A DNA stretch of 64,000 bases from Paenibacillus_E oryzisoli_A (lineage in GTDB: Bacteria; Bacillota; Bacilli; Paenibacillales; NBRC-103111). Where the stretch lies: assembly GCF_050467285.1 (NCBI RefSeq), contig NZ_JBCMUN010000007.1, positions 372,001 to 436,000 on the forward strand. The letters run 5' to 3'. Positions 35,219 through 43,772 of this stretch are shown here, one piece after another. The position numbers were made by a program, and so were the translations under genes. The notes beneath the pieces are model-generated. The model ran no database searches, was not told the DNA's origin, and saw nothing but the letters and a program-made list of their open reading frames with translations. Each line of letters opens with the position of its first letter. Within the stretch, counting starts at the first letter, position 1.

Positions 35219-36433
35219 TCAACCTCTGCTAATTGTGCGCCTTTCAAGAACACCCAAGTATGTGTGGGAAGGGAGAAAACCGCCTAGCTGCAACTTCGGT
35301 TCGTGTTGCACCCATCCTTCGTCGATACGATGCTGTACTTCACTCCAATGAGGGATGCCGCTCGTTGCATCTGGATGCTCAACATTGCAGGCTCCTACGC
35401 CGACTGCGCCGACAAGCACCGCCTCTGGGGAGAGCCCTTGCACCCAGCCAGCGAGAAAACCAGCGATCGTACAGTCCCCGGCTCCGGTTGTGCCGGTAAC
35501 ATCCACTTGATAGCAAGTGGTATAAAGCTCGCGCCCCGCCCAGATGGTGGCATCCTTTGGACGATACTTACCAAAAGAAGCAAACCGTGCTTCATCCGTG
35601 GTAGTTTTCATATATAATCCATATTCACCCAGCTTTAGTACCACGACAGCCACTCCCATACCTAGTAGCTCCTCAGCCAGCATACTTAACAGTTCACTGT
35701 CAGCAAACGGCAGCAAATCCGATGTCCCATGCTCAGCCTGCAGACAATCGTACAGTTCTCGGTGAAGCATAAACAGAATTTCCTCGAAGCTCGGCAGAAA
35801 CAGGTCAACATGGGGCAGCGCTGCCCGCAAAATCTCCCTCCAGTCAGCACGACCGGCGTCCGATGCAGGATCTGGCTTTGCTAGATCAAGTGAAGTGGTA
35901 GAGCCTGCGGATTTGGCGACGGCCATAATACCCGCTAACTCACTCCCGCCGCCTTGGTACATTCGCTTCATGAGCGGCGGATAGCCAAAATGGAAAAGTC
36001 CCGCTTCACGAAGCTCAACCGCCTTCAGGTCGTCTTCTCCAAACGTGTCATTCGTACCCGTGCAATGCAAAAATACGCGATCAACGCCCGGCGGGCTGAT
36101 GACAATCGTATACGAGCTCGCTTCGCGAGGTGCGACAATCATGCCTTTAATCAATCTTTCGTCCTGCCCGCCAATTATATCCAGAGTTGCACGCCCGAAT
36201 AGATCATCTCCCACTTTGCCCATTAATGTTACTGGCACACCAAGACGGTGTAAAGCAATGCCTGTATTGGAAACCGCTCCGCCTGTAGTCAACACCGCAG
36301 GTCCAATGTCAACAAGTTTTCCAGGCTCGAATATCGCTTCCATGCTGGACTGCCATTCGTGTAGTGTCGGAATGATGTCTAGGCAGATATGTCCCCCAAC
36401 AACAACGGGATACGGTAGTTTAATCTCGCTCAA
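35219..36433 (-). CDS. PfkB-family carbohydrate kinase
   Basis: A 404-residue kinase of the ribokinase/PfkB family. It opens with VVVGGHICLDIIPTL near residue 10, has GGAVSNTGIALHRLGVPV near 50 and the catalytic GTTGAGDCTIAGFLAGW near 320 with the general base Asp. It should phosphorylate a sugar or sugar acid for the aldolase encoded in the same operon. Start is TTG with GGGGAG 8 nt upstream, 1 bp after the dehydrogenase stop. It is longer than the ~310 residues usual for the family, mostly in the middle. Confidence 0.92.
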   Translation of the reverse strand: MSEIKLPYPVVVGGHICLDIIPTLHEWQSSMEAIFEPGKLVDIGPAVLTTGGAVSNTGIALHRLGVPVTLMGKVGDDLFGRATLDIIGGQDERLIKGMIVAPREASSYTIVISPPGVDRVFLHCTGTNDTFGEDDLKAVELREAGLFHFGYPPLMKRMYQGGGSELAGIMAVAKSAGSTTSLDLAKPDPASDAGRADWREILRAALPHVDLFLPSFEEILFMLHRELYDCLQAEHGTSDLLPFADSELLSMLAEELLGMGVAVVVLKLGEYGLYMKTTTDEARFASFGKYRPKDATIWAGRELYTTCYQVDVTGTTGAGDCTIAGFLAGWVQGLSPEAVLVGAVGVGACNVEHPDATSGIPHWSEVQHRIDEGWVQHEPKLQLGGFLPSHTYLGVLERRTISRG

Positions 36434-36434
36434 C

Positions 36435-37610
36435 TTATTCTCCCCAGTTCAAATAGACTGTTTGCCCTGTCTTATCCGACTGGAGTGCTGCAGTAAACAG
36501 CTTATGACTGTAGGCTGTTTCTTCTGGCGTCGCGCAGTGGAGAGTTTGCTGCATCTTGACGCCATTCGAGAGCTCGTCACAGAATGCAGCCCACATTTGT
36601 AAAATTGAATCGGAAAAACCGAATTCAAAAATGCCGCCTGTGATTGTGTTATACGCTGATCTATAGGAGGCGTCAGTTACATGCCACGACTGTGCGCTGC
36701 CCGGTGTGTAGGGCAGCGATACAACTTGTTTAGGATTTTTCGTTGAGAATTCTGCCGAAAACGCGGTACCGCTTATACGAATGAACCATGTATTCGCATG
36801 TCCGGGAGCGATCCGTTTCATGGACAGCATCATAGGGAATGCCTGATCGTCCGTTTTGACTTCACAAGCCAGAATCGCGTTGTCCCATGTTTCGCAAGGC
36901 ACGGAACCTCCATTATCGTCGGGACGGTTCTCCACAACTTTCGACAGCAAGGAACGTACAGATCTAGGCTTCCAGCCAAACCTTAGTGGTAAATGTAATA
37001 CATGCATGCCCAGATCTCCCATACAGCCATATTCACCGTTTGTCGCGATACGCCGCTTCCAGTTAATCGGTTTCGAAGGATCGAGATCGCTAGAATGCCA
37101 GAAACCCGCTTCCACTTCGATAATTCGACCAAATCGGCCTTGGCGTACCCACTCACCAATCTGAAATGCACCTGGGTAAAACGGAAATTCAGACGAGCAG
37201 CGAACAATGATCTCCGGGTGCATAGCCATCGCCTTAAGAATAGCTGTATTCGCCTCCGCATCGATACCGAACGGCTTTTCTCCAAGAAGATGCTTGCCGG
37301 CATGAATAATATCGGTATACAACTGGGCATGCAAATTGTGCGGCACTGCACAGTATATGGCATCTACGTTCGGATTAGCCAGTAGTTCCTTGTAGTCTGA
37401 GTACACATGTTCGACGGAAGAAATAGCCTGTATGAACCACTTCGTCGCAGTCGGATTAGCATCGCATACCGCCGTAATGCGCGGTTCGAAATCAACGTCA
37501 GTCAAATGGCACCACCGAGCAGCCGCACTAGCGAATTCTTTGCCCATCAAACCGCATCCAATGACACCAAAGCGAATAATCTTGCGGGCTTTTTCCTCTT
37601 TGTTCATCAT
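36435..37610 (-). CDS. Gfo/Idh/MocA-family oxidoreductase
   Basis: A 391-residue NAD(P)-dependent dehydrogenase. The Rossmann motif is FGVIGCGLMGKEFASAA near residue 13, the catalytic EKPFG-type motif is LLGEKPFGIDAEAN near 110, and the domain ends in the usual C-terminal alpha/beta part with GDLGMHVLHLPLRFGW near 205. It should oxidise a sugar or cyclitol. It overlaps the aldolase stop codon (ATGATGA), so translation is coupled. Confidence 0.93.
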   Translation of the reverse strand: MMNKEEKARKIIRFGVIGCGLMGKEFASAAARWCHLTDVDFEPRITAVCDANPTATKWFIQAISSVEHVYSDYKELLANPNVDAIYCAVPHNLHAQLYTDIIHAGKHLLGEKPFGIDAEANTAILKAMAMHPEIIVRCSSEFPFYPGAFQIGEWVRQGRFGRIIEVEAGFWHSSDLDPSKPINWKRRIATNGEYGCMGDLGMHVLHLPLRFGWKPRSVRSLLSKVVENRPDDNGGSVPCETWDNAILACEVKTDDQAFPMMLSMKRIAPGHANTWFIRISGTAFSAEFSTKNPKQVVSLPYTPGSAQSWHVTDASYRSAYNTITGGIFEFGFSDSILQMWAAFCDELSNGVKMQQTLHCATPEETAYSHKLFTAALQSDKTGQTVYLNWGE

Positions 37611-38458
37611 AGTAGCTTACTCCCCTCGTTCAGAATGATAAGAGCCTCCTCAGACGTAGCTCCCTCATGCACAATTTCCATGAGCGCGTTCGTCATATTC
37701 TGAGGAGACGGATGCTGGATAACGTTGCGGCCGTATACAATGCCAGATGCGCCTTGCTCCATTAGCTTCACAGTACGATAGACAATTTCCTCATCGGACG
37801 CTTTCCCGCCTCCACGTACGAGCACCGGAATTCCAGAAGCGATCTCAATGATACGATGATACTCGTCGATGTTATCACATGGGTCTGCTTTAATAACATC
37901 TGCACCAAGCTCTACGGCTTGACGGACTAAAGGCATAATTTTTGTGATGTCACCATCCACCATATAGCCGCCTTTAAGCTCATTTGGAAGCATAACAAGC
38001 GGCTCGACCATTAATACCATACCGTACTGTTCACAGTCCGATTTCAATTTTGTGATGTTTCGAACACACTGGTGGTGCAGTTCAGGCTGCTTAGGTAGCG
38101 ATAACAGATTGACACATACAGCTACGGCGTCGAGTTTAACAGCATGCTCGATAGCATTGTTAATGATTTCACTAAACAGGAACTTCGGCAGCATTGTCCC
38201 ATAAATATTAGCTGCATCGGCACGTAATACGAGACCCGGTTTATGCTTACCAGGTATTTCCTGCAGATGGTGAGCCTGACCAATACTTAATTGCATACAA
38301 TCTGGATTGGAAGAAACAATAGTTTTGACCGCCTGCTTCATGTTTTCGATTGAATTCAAGAATGAGAATTCGTTGAAAAAACCATGATCAACTGCAACGT
38401 CAAAACATTTTCCTTTCTCGCTGAACATTCGGTTCATTCTTGCTGTGGCTGATGCCAT
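37607..38458 (-). CDS. Class I aldolase (DeoC/LsrF/FbaB family)
   Basis: A 283-residue TIM-barrel aldolase. FDVAVDHGFFNEF near residue 16, DAVAVCVNLLSL near 110, GADVIKADPCDNIDEYHRI near 200 with the likely Schiff-base Lys, and VLVRGGGKASDEEIV near 225 match class I aldolases of this family. It should cleave a phosphorylated keto-sugar made by the kinase. Start 38458 has AAGGAGA upstream. It is the first gene of the four-gene catabolic operon. Confidence 0.9.
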   Translation of the reverse strand: MASATARMNRMFSEKGKCFDVAVDHGFFNEFSFLNSIENMKQAVKTIVSSNPDCMQLSIGQAHHLQEIPGKHKPGLVLRADAANIYGTMLPKFLFSEIINNAIEHAVKLDAVAVCVNLLSLPKQPELHHQCVRNITKLKSDCEQYGMVLMVEPLVMLPNELKGGYMVDGDITKIMPLVRQAVELGADVIKADPCDNIDEYHRIIEIASGIPVLVRGGGKASDEEIVYRTVKLMEQGASGIVYGRNVIQHPSPQNMTNALMEIVHEGATSEEALIILNEGSKLL

Positions 38459-38482
38459 GGGAAACTCTCCTTTTGTTCCAAG

Positions 38483-38524
38483 TAATGTTATTTTAGAACA
38501 TATAATGTTTAAATACAACATTAT
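38483..38524 (-). promoter_or_regulatory. Promoter with overlapping inverted-repeat operator, aldolase operon
   Basis: ATAATGTT (38502-38509) and AACATTAT (38517-38524) form a perfect inverted repeat with a 7-bp spacer; a further TAATGTTA half-site lies at 38483-38490. On the minus strand TTGTAT, 17 bp, then TAAAAT gives a promoter that overlaps these sites. Binding by the DeoR repressor of the same operon is the natural reading. Confidence 0.55.
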
Positions 38525-38716
38525 CATAAGTGAATACTAACTCATTGTCTATGTTTTTGTTATTTTATCCCTCCCCTTATCTCGCTATTGCCTTCTCAGT
38601 AGAATTATTGAGCACTTCCCTAGATAAAATTGTAGTTCAAAAAAGGGAAGGTATGGCCTTACTACATCGCCTGCTTTTTTTGGGAAATAAGCGAACTGGA
38701 GCATGGAACAACACAG

Positions 38717-38740
38717 AAAAAAGCCTGCAATTGCAGGCTT
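38717..38740 (-). terminator. Terminator after the GHL6-type glycosidase gene
   Basis: AAGCCTGCAA (38721-38730) and TTGCAGGCTT (38731-38740) form a 20-bp perfect palindrome followed by T residues on the minus strand. Confidence 0.85.
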
Positions 38741-38747
38741 GCTCCGT

Positions 38748-40727
38748 TTATACTTCCATCACGACCATTTGATGACAATCTATCCTGGGCACCTCATAGT
38801 GCACCGTCCCAGTTGAATCCATTTCGAAAGCGAGCTCAGTCATCTGTGGTGCCAGATACACCCTTTTCACTGGCTTATCCAACCGTACCGACACCTTTGT
38901 TTCGAAAAGCGGCACTAGATCTTCAATTACCTCAATGCCTTTCCCGCGTTTAACAGGTACTGCATACAATAAATGATTAACAAAGCGCTGCTCTGAGGGT
39001 TGCTCCATAAGCGTAACGATGCCCTGTGCAGGCAAGTTCGTCGAGAGCGTTTTTGAAGAGCCCAATAGCTTGTTCAGCGCATACAGAACGGTTTCCTTGA
39101 GAACAAGGCTGCCCACCGTCGCATATTCCTCGAAGACATTCCACGCTATATAAATGCCGCTGCTGCTTTCAACCATCCCTGGTCCGTTCGACTGAAGAGT
39201 ACTTGGGGTATGCTGATGCGAACAGAACGTATACACGTCGCGGTTAAAATAAGGATTCTCCCGGTGCCCTAGCATCATCCCTTCCCCGCTCAATTCAACT
39301 TGCTGACCCTTGGAATAGAAGACGAAGGACGCTTCCTTCACGCTTTCCAGCGCAAAATGCGGGTGAAAATAAGAAGGTTTATACGGACTCATCCCGGTAT
39401 AACGCACCCCAAGATCAATCGAAAATTCAGTTCCCTCTAGGTTTAGCCCCGATTCTCCTGAAGCTAATAGTCTTCCACCCTGCGCAAGGAAATCGTTCAG
39501 TTTGGTTTCAAGCTCTGAAGTTATCAAAATACGATCCGGCAAAATAATAACACGGTAACAATTGAAATCGCTTTCCATGTCAATGACGTCAAACAGAATA
39601 TTACCTTCCAACAGCATGCGAACTGCTCCGGCATCGGAATTGCCTGTTCGATCAACTTCGTCTCCATCTGACCTTGTGGCAGCCGCTTCAATCGTGAATA
39701 GCCCGACGTCTGCAATGCTTTGAACATTCGCACACCATGGTTCCTTGCTCTCCACCTCGGCATAAGCCGCGCCAATAATTGAATAAGTTGCAGGATCCAT
39801 CCTGCCTTCCGGATGCAGTTGATCACCGATGGAGCAACAAGCTCCGTTTGCAATGCTGAGTGCTGTTTCGTAACGTAGTGCATTCGGATGCTTGTAGCCA
39901 CCGAATTCTCCCCACGAAGTGTGAAATTTGCCTGTCATACCGAGAAATGGCATCCCAAGACCCTGCGCATAACGTGCGGAAAGCGGGAAATGATCATATC
40001 CCCATCCTCCCGTAGGCAAAGATTCCAGCTCCAGATGAGAGTTCATTGCGGCTAAATCGCGCCGCCCGCGACGAATATGCCCGCCGTTGTGAAACACTGG
40101 CAACCCTGGCTTAACAGCGTCAACTGTTTCTCGAACTCGGCGTGTGTACTCCGCGTATATGCGTTCACCTTGATCTATCACAGCTTTCAAGTTGCGGGGA
40201 TCTTTTCCCTCAGACAGTAATTGGCTGACGCATTTGTGACAGTAGCATTTGCGCACGGCGACGATATCGAGAAAAATGCCGTCTGCATCATAACGCCGAA
40301 CCACTTCGTCAATTTGACGCAGAAGCACGTCTAGATACGGTGAATTCATGCAAAAATGGTGGTACCCCGGCTTCATAAAACCATCTACCCAGATCGTGTT
40401 GTCGTTTATATCCCGAATCAGCCATTCGGGATGTCGGCGCGCTAGCTTTTCATCTACTCCTGCAGATAGATAGACGGGCGTTTTGACGCCAATATCGTGC
40501 GCTGCTTCAATCATCTCCCCAAGCAGGTCGAACGTTAAATGAGGATGTGTCTCGTTGGCTTCGGAAGGATGATAGGCCCACCCATGATGACATTTGGAAA
40601 AAACCGTGATCGAATCCACATGGCCCTTACGAAGCATGTCCTGGAACTGCCCTTTGTTAAAATCGCGCCCGATCCCTGAGATTGCTTCCGACGTATGAAA
40701 ATCAAGGTGAACTTGACGAAAATGCAT
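38748..40727 (-). CDS. GHL6-type glycoside hydrolase (fucosidase/beta-galactosidase-like architecture)
   Basis: A 659-residue cytosolic protein. The N-terminal ~350 residues match the 'hypothetical glycosyl hydrolase 6' TIM barrel: RQVHLDFHTSEAISGIGRDF at the start, VDSITVFSKCHHGWAYHP near 38, RYDADGIFLDIVAVRKCYC near 155. The C-terminal half has a trimerisation-like flavodoxin domain and beta-sandwich, as in GH42/GH151-like enzymes. The start 40727 has GGGGG upstream and fits the family; an in-frame upstream extension does not. It lies between the catabolic operon and the pectin operon as a single gene. Alpha-L-fucosidase or beta-galactosidase activity is possible; neither can be shown from sequence. 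Confidence 0.8.
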   Translation of the reverse strand: MHFRQVHLDFHTSEAISGIGRDFNKGQFQDMLRKGHVDSITVFSKCHHGWAYHPSEANETHPHLTFDLLGEMIEAAHDIGVKTPVYLSAGVDEKLARRHPEWLIRDINDNTIWVDGFMKPGYHHFCMNSPYLDVLLRQIDEVVRRYDADGIFLDIVAVRKCYCHKCVSQLLSEGKDPRNLKAVIDQGERIYAEYTRRVRETVDAVKPGLPVFHNGGHIRRGRRDLAAMNSHLELESLPTGGWGYDHFPLSARYAQGLGMPFLGMTGKFHTSWGEFGGYKHPNALRYETALSIANGACCSIGDQLHPEGRMDPATYSIIGAAYAEVESKEPWCANVQSIADVGLFTIEAAATRSDGDEVDRTGNSDAGAVRMLLEGNILFDVIDMESDFNCYRVIILPDRILITSELETKLNDFLAQGGRLLASGESGLNLEGTEFSIDLGVRYTGMSPYKPSYFHPHFALESVKEASFVFYSKGQQVELSGEGMMLGHRENPYFNRDVYTFCSHQHTPSTLQSNGPGMVESSSGIYIAWNVFEEYATVGSLVLKETVLYALNKLLGSSKTLSTNLPAQGIVTLMEQPSEQRFVNHLLYAVPVKRGKGIEVIEDLVPLFETKVSVRLDKPVKRVYLAPQMTELAFEMDSTGTVHYEVPRIDCHQMVVMEV

Positions 40728-40843
40728 AGAACTGTAACCCCCTAAATATGTATTTATTTTAACTATAGCTTGAAAGATAAACATGATATAGCAATAGCAA
40801 CGACTTAAAATAGCACATTTTCGACCAAATGGGGTTCCCACTT

Positions 40844-41356
40844 ATGACGAACTGCTTGCAATTGCGCATTCCGCCCTTGCCGCAATTTCTCACCATCGGA
40901 TTCTCTATTTGGCGGATTGGCGCCCAGCATTTTGGACGAACTTTTGATGTATACGATTTATTGTTTGTTCGCAGTGGAATGCTGCATATGACAGAAGGAG
41001 CATACGCATTGATGTGGGCCCCGGCGGAATGCTGTTGCTCGAACCTGGCATCTCGCACATCGGCCATAAAGCTTGCGAGGAGCCGACCGAGATTTACTGG
41101 GTCCATTTTAAGCATCATGCTCCTATCACAACTGCAAGCTTCATTACGGTCAGGCCGGCTTAGCAGCCGATCTTCCGTGATCGCAGCGCAGGTGATGCTT
41201 TATTTGGAAGTGCGCCTTCGAGAACCATATCATACTGCACATATGGAAGATGAGCTGCACTTTAACGAGGACTATGCTGCGCGCTGCCTTCGTAAGCATA
41301 CTGGGCTAAGCCCGCTCCAGTATCATCATGTACTGCGAATGGAGGAAGCAAAATAA
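40844..41356 (+). pseudogene. AraC-family regulator inactivated by frameshift and deletion
   Basis: The first ~55 codons (to MLHMTEGAYAL) read as an AraC cupin domain. A base is missing near 41010: the neighbouring frame then continues the protein as GGMLLLEPGISHIGHKACEE, then EIYWVHFKHHAP, and stops. The central ~70 residues are lost. The original frame resumes with part of the DNA-binding domain (YAARCLRKHTGLSPLQYHHV) and stops early at RMEEAK, before the second helix-turn-helix is complete. It is divergent from the GHL6 gene and was probably its activator. A hairpin terminator follows at 41406-41449. Confidence 0.8.
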
Positions 41357-41405
41357 GATGGATATTTCGACCTATCTTGGATTGATATAATAACGAGAAG
41401 CAAAT

Positions 41406-41455
41406 AAGCGGCAAATAGCCCTCACCATGATGAAGGCTATTTGCCGCTTTATTAT
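41406..41455 (+). terminator. Terminator after the AraC remnant
   Basis: AAGCGGCAAATAGCC (41406-41420) and GGCTATTTGCCGCTT (41435-41449) form a perfect 15-bp stem followed by TATTATTT on the plus strand. Confidence 0.85.
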
Positions 41456-41463
41456 TTCTCTAA

Positions 41464-41640
41464 TTACGGAGCCACACGCACCGCAACATCATCAAAATAA
41501 ACCTTGCTCATATGCGAATACACACCGATTAGCCACTACCCCCATTATGCCGCTCGTTGAATCGTTTTCCCCTTCGCTTCTACGCTGTAGTTGGTCCCCA
41601 ATAAATTTAGACTGGTATTATCCTTCCATTAATTGGCCTT
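41464..41640 (-). pseudogene. C-terminal remnant of a secreted carbohydrate-binding protein
   Basis: On the minus strand the DNA ends with IGVYSHMSKVYFDDVAVRVAP and a stop at 41464-41466. Just upstream, in a nearby frame with two stops, NYSVEAKGKTIQ can be read. YFDDV followed by a short hydrophobic tail is the common end of LamG-like beta-sandwich domains in Paenibacillus polysaccharide-degrading exoenzymes. The rest of the gene is missing. It lies downstream of the pectin-type ABC operon, perhaps the last gene of it before decay. Confidence 0.5.
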
Positions 41641-41834
41641 CGAAGTTTTTTTACTCCCTCAGTTCCGATTAGAGAGCCTATAGTTGCAATTATCGTACTC
41701 GAAGAAATCATTTCAAGAGCATAATAAATTGCTGTTCCAAGAACGATATCGAAAAGAATAACTTTTTTTATTGTCGATCCTTTTATAGTGTAAAAAATGA
41801 TTATTTGTTTGTTGTTTATCTTCAAATGTACCAT
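41607..41834 (-). CDS. Small hypothetical membrane protein
   Basis: A 75-residue frame, AT-rich, with AAAAGG 9 nt before ATG 41834. It has a hydrophobic stretch VILFDIVLGTAIYYALEM and a second weaker one (STIIATIGSLIG). Its last ~8 codons run into the secreted-protein remnant, so the true end may have been changed by the rearrangement that made the remnant. No family recognised; it could be chance. Confidence 0.3.
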   Translation of the reverse strand: MVHLKINNKQIIIFYTIKGSTIKKVILFDIVLGTAIYYALEMISSSTIIATIGSLIGTEGVKKLRRPINGRIIPV

Positions 41835-41906
41835 CACCTTCATCCTTTTTATCAAGGTATGTACTTGATGGATTGTCTCATTCTTTACGCCCTATTCAGC
41901 TTTTTA

Positions 41907-42749
41907 TCATCCTTTAATCCCGGAGGTAGCAATCCCTTCAACAAAGTATTTCTGGCATACAATAAATATCGCGAAACAAGGAATCAACGACAAAACCGAC
42001 ATCGCAAACATCGGCCCCCAGTCGGACTTCGAGCTGGAATCCAGAAATAATCTTAATCCGAGCGGTACAGTAAATTTCGTGACATCACTCAAATAAATCA
42101 GCTGACTGAAGAAATCATCCCATGTCCACAGAAACGTAAATATCGTGGTTGTGATGAGAGCAGGAACCGCGAGCGGCAGAATGATTCTCCAATAGATTTG
42201 TACGGGTCCACAACCGTCAACTGTAGCGGCTTCATCCAATTCCCGAGGTAATCCGCGGATAAACTGAATGGTTAAAAAAATAAAAAAGGCATCTGTTGCC
42301 ATCCACTTCGGCAAAATCAGAGGAAAAAACGAATTCACCAAACCCAGTTTGTTGAACAAAATGTATTGTGGTATGAGGGTTACATGATGCGGCAGCATTA
42401 TCGTCATCAGCATCAAGCCGAAGCCTATCGATTTAAAGCTAAATTTCAAGCGTGCAAACGCGTAAGCAGCCATCGAACACGAGATGACATTTCCCAGTAC
42501 TGCGCCTAAAGAAACCGTCATTGAATTCATCAAATAACGTGAAAATGAATTACCCTGGGTTGCAAACCACCCTTGGGAATAATTCGTCAGTACCCATTTC
42601 TTAGACCAAAGCCCAATTTCCGAGAATATTTGGCTCCCTGGCTTAAAGGAGCTAGCAAGCATCCAAAGCACGGGGTACAGCATGACGAATGCGATTAAAG
42701 AGATCGCGAGATGCTTTAACCAAACCGTATTTCTATGGCTGTATTCCAT
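41907..42749 (-). CDS. Carbohydrate ABC transporter permease (MalG type)
   Basis: A 280-residue membrane protein with six predicted helices and the MalG loop ELDEAATVDGCGPVQIYWRI near residue 185. It ends in YFVEGIATSGIKG as MalG-type permeases do. It works with the MalF-type permease 3 bp upstream and the lipoprotein at 43773-45095. GGGGGG and AAGGA precede the ATG. No ATPase gene accompanies it. Confidence 0.94.
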   Translation of the reverse strand: MEYSHRNTVWLKHLAISLIAFVMLYPVLWMLASSFKPGSQIFSEIGLWSKKWVLTNYSQGWFATQGNSFSRYLMNSMTVSLGAVLGNVISCSMAAYAFARLKFSFKSIGFGLMLMTIMLPHHVTLIPQYILFNKLGLVNSFFPLILPKWMATDAFFIFLTIQFIRGLPRELDEAATVDGCGPVQIYWRIILPLAVPALITTTIFTFLWTWDDFFSQLIYLSDVTKFTVPLGLRLFLDSSSKSDWGPMFAMSVLSLIPCFAIFIVCQKYFVEGIATSGIKG

Positions 42750-42752
42750 TCC

Positions 42753-43697
42753 TTACTTCCCCCCATCCTCGTAGTGCACCCACGCTCTGCTAGTGCGGAA
42801 CACGATAAATGTGAACGTGCCAATCAGTGCGACCAGCACCCAAGCCATCGCAGAGGCATACCCCATCTGAAAGAAGGCAAACCCTTTTTGGTACAAGTAC
42901 AGGGAGTACATCATGGTTGAATTAACCGGACCTCCCGTGCCGTTACTAATGACAAACGATTGCGTAAACGATTGAAACGAGGTTATAATTTGCATCACCA
43001 AGTTAAAGAAAATAACAGGTGAGAGCACGGGTAACGTAATACTAAAAAATTGCCGCAATTTCCCCGCCCCGTCGACGGATGATGCTTCATAGTAATCCGC
43101 TGTTATCTGTTTTAAACCTGCGAGAAAAATAATCATGGACGAACCAAATTGCCACACCGATAACAGCACAATCGAATACAACGCATATTTAGGATTAGCT
43201 ACCCAATCAGGTGCATGAATACCAATGAGAAGTAAAAATTGATTCAGAAGTCCGTCGCCGCCGAGCATTTTTCTCCACAGCATCGAGATTGCTACGCTTC
43301 CACCCAGCAAAGAGGGAATGTAATAAACACTCCGATAAAACCCCAGTCCCCGAATCCCCTTATTTAACAACTGGGCGACTCCTAATGCGAATGCCAATTT
43401 AAGGGGAACGGAGATAAAGACATAGAGAAATGTCACTTTCAATGAAGTTATAAATAGCTTGTCTGAAGTAAACATCGTTTTATAATTATCAAAGCCAACC
43501 CAAGAGGGGGCGTTGAGAATACTGTAATCCGTAAATGAAAAATAGAGCGAAGCGATCATTGGACCCAAAGTAAAAAAAATCAACCCGATCAACCACGGGG
43601 TAAGAAAGAAAAGTGCTGCTCCGTTCTGACTATAACTCAACTTGGCTATGCCCTGCCTTTTTGTCTTGACTTTACTGCTTATTGCTTGTGCGTTCAT
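42753..43697 (-). CDS. Carbohydrate ABC transporter permease (MalF type)
   Basis: A 314-residue membrane protein: AALFFLTPWLIGLIFFTLGP near residue 27, SLYFSFTDYSILNAPSWVG near 50, and the ATPase-contact loop ADYYEASSVDGAGKLRQFF near 215. The start 43697 has GGGGGA 5-6 nt upstream; an ATG four codons earlier lies inside that site. It partners with the MalG-type permease in importing sugar bound by the lipoprotein upstream. Confidence 0.94.
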   Translation of the reverse strand: MNAQAISSKVKTKRQGIAKLSYSQNGAALFFLTPWLIGLIFFTLGPMIASLYFSFTDYSILNAPSWVGFDNYKTMFTSDKLFITSLKVTFLYVFISVPLKLAFALGVAQLLNKGIRGLGFYRSVYYIPSLLGGSVAISMLWRKMLGGDGLLNQFLLLIGIHAPDWVANPKYALYSIVLLSVWQFGSSMIIFLAGLKQITADYYEASSVDGAGKLRQFFSITLPVLSPVIFFNLVMQIITSFQSFTQSFVISNGTGGPVNSTMMYSLYLYQKGFAFFQMGYASAMAWVLVALIGTFTFIVFRTSRAWVHYEDGGK

Positions 43698-43772
43698 GCA
43701 ATCCCCCATCCTCTATGAAAGAGCGGACTAACCGCGATCCCGCATGACGATTAGTCCTAAAAAGCTGCTTCA

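Noticed and set aside
38530..38747. Plus-strand open frame upstream of the aldolase promoter
   Set aside because: It runs through the promoter region and a terminator hairpin and has no ribosome site.
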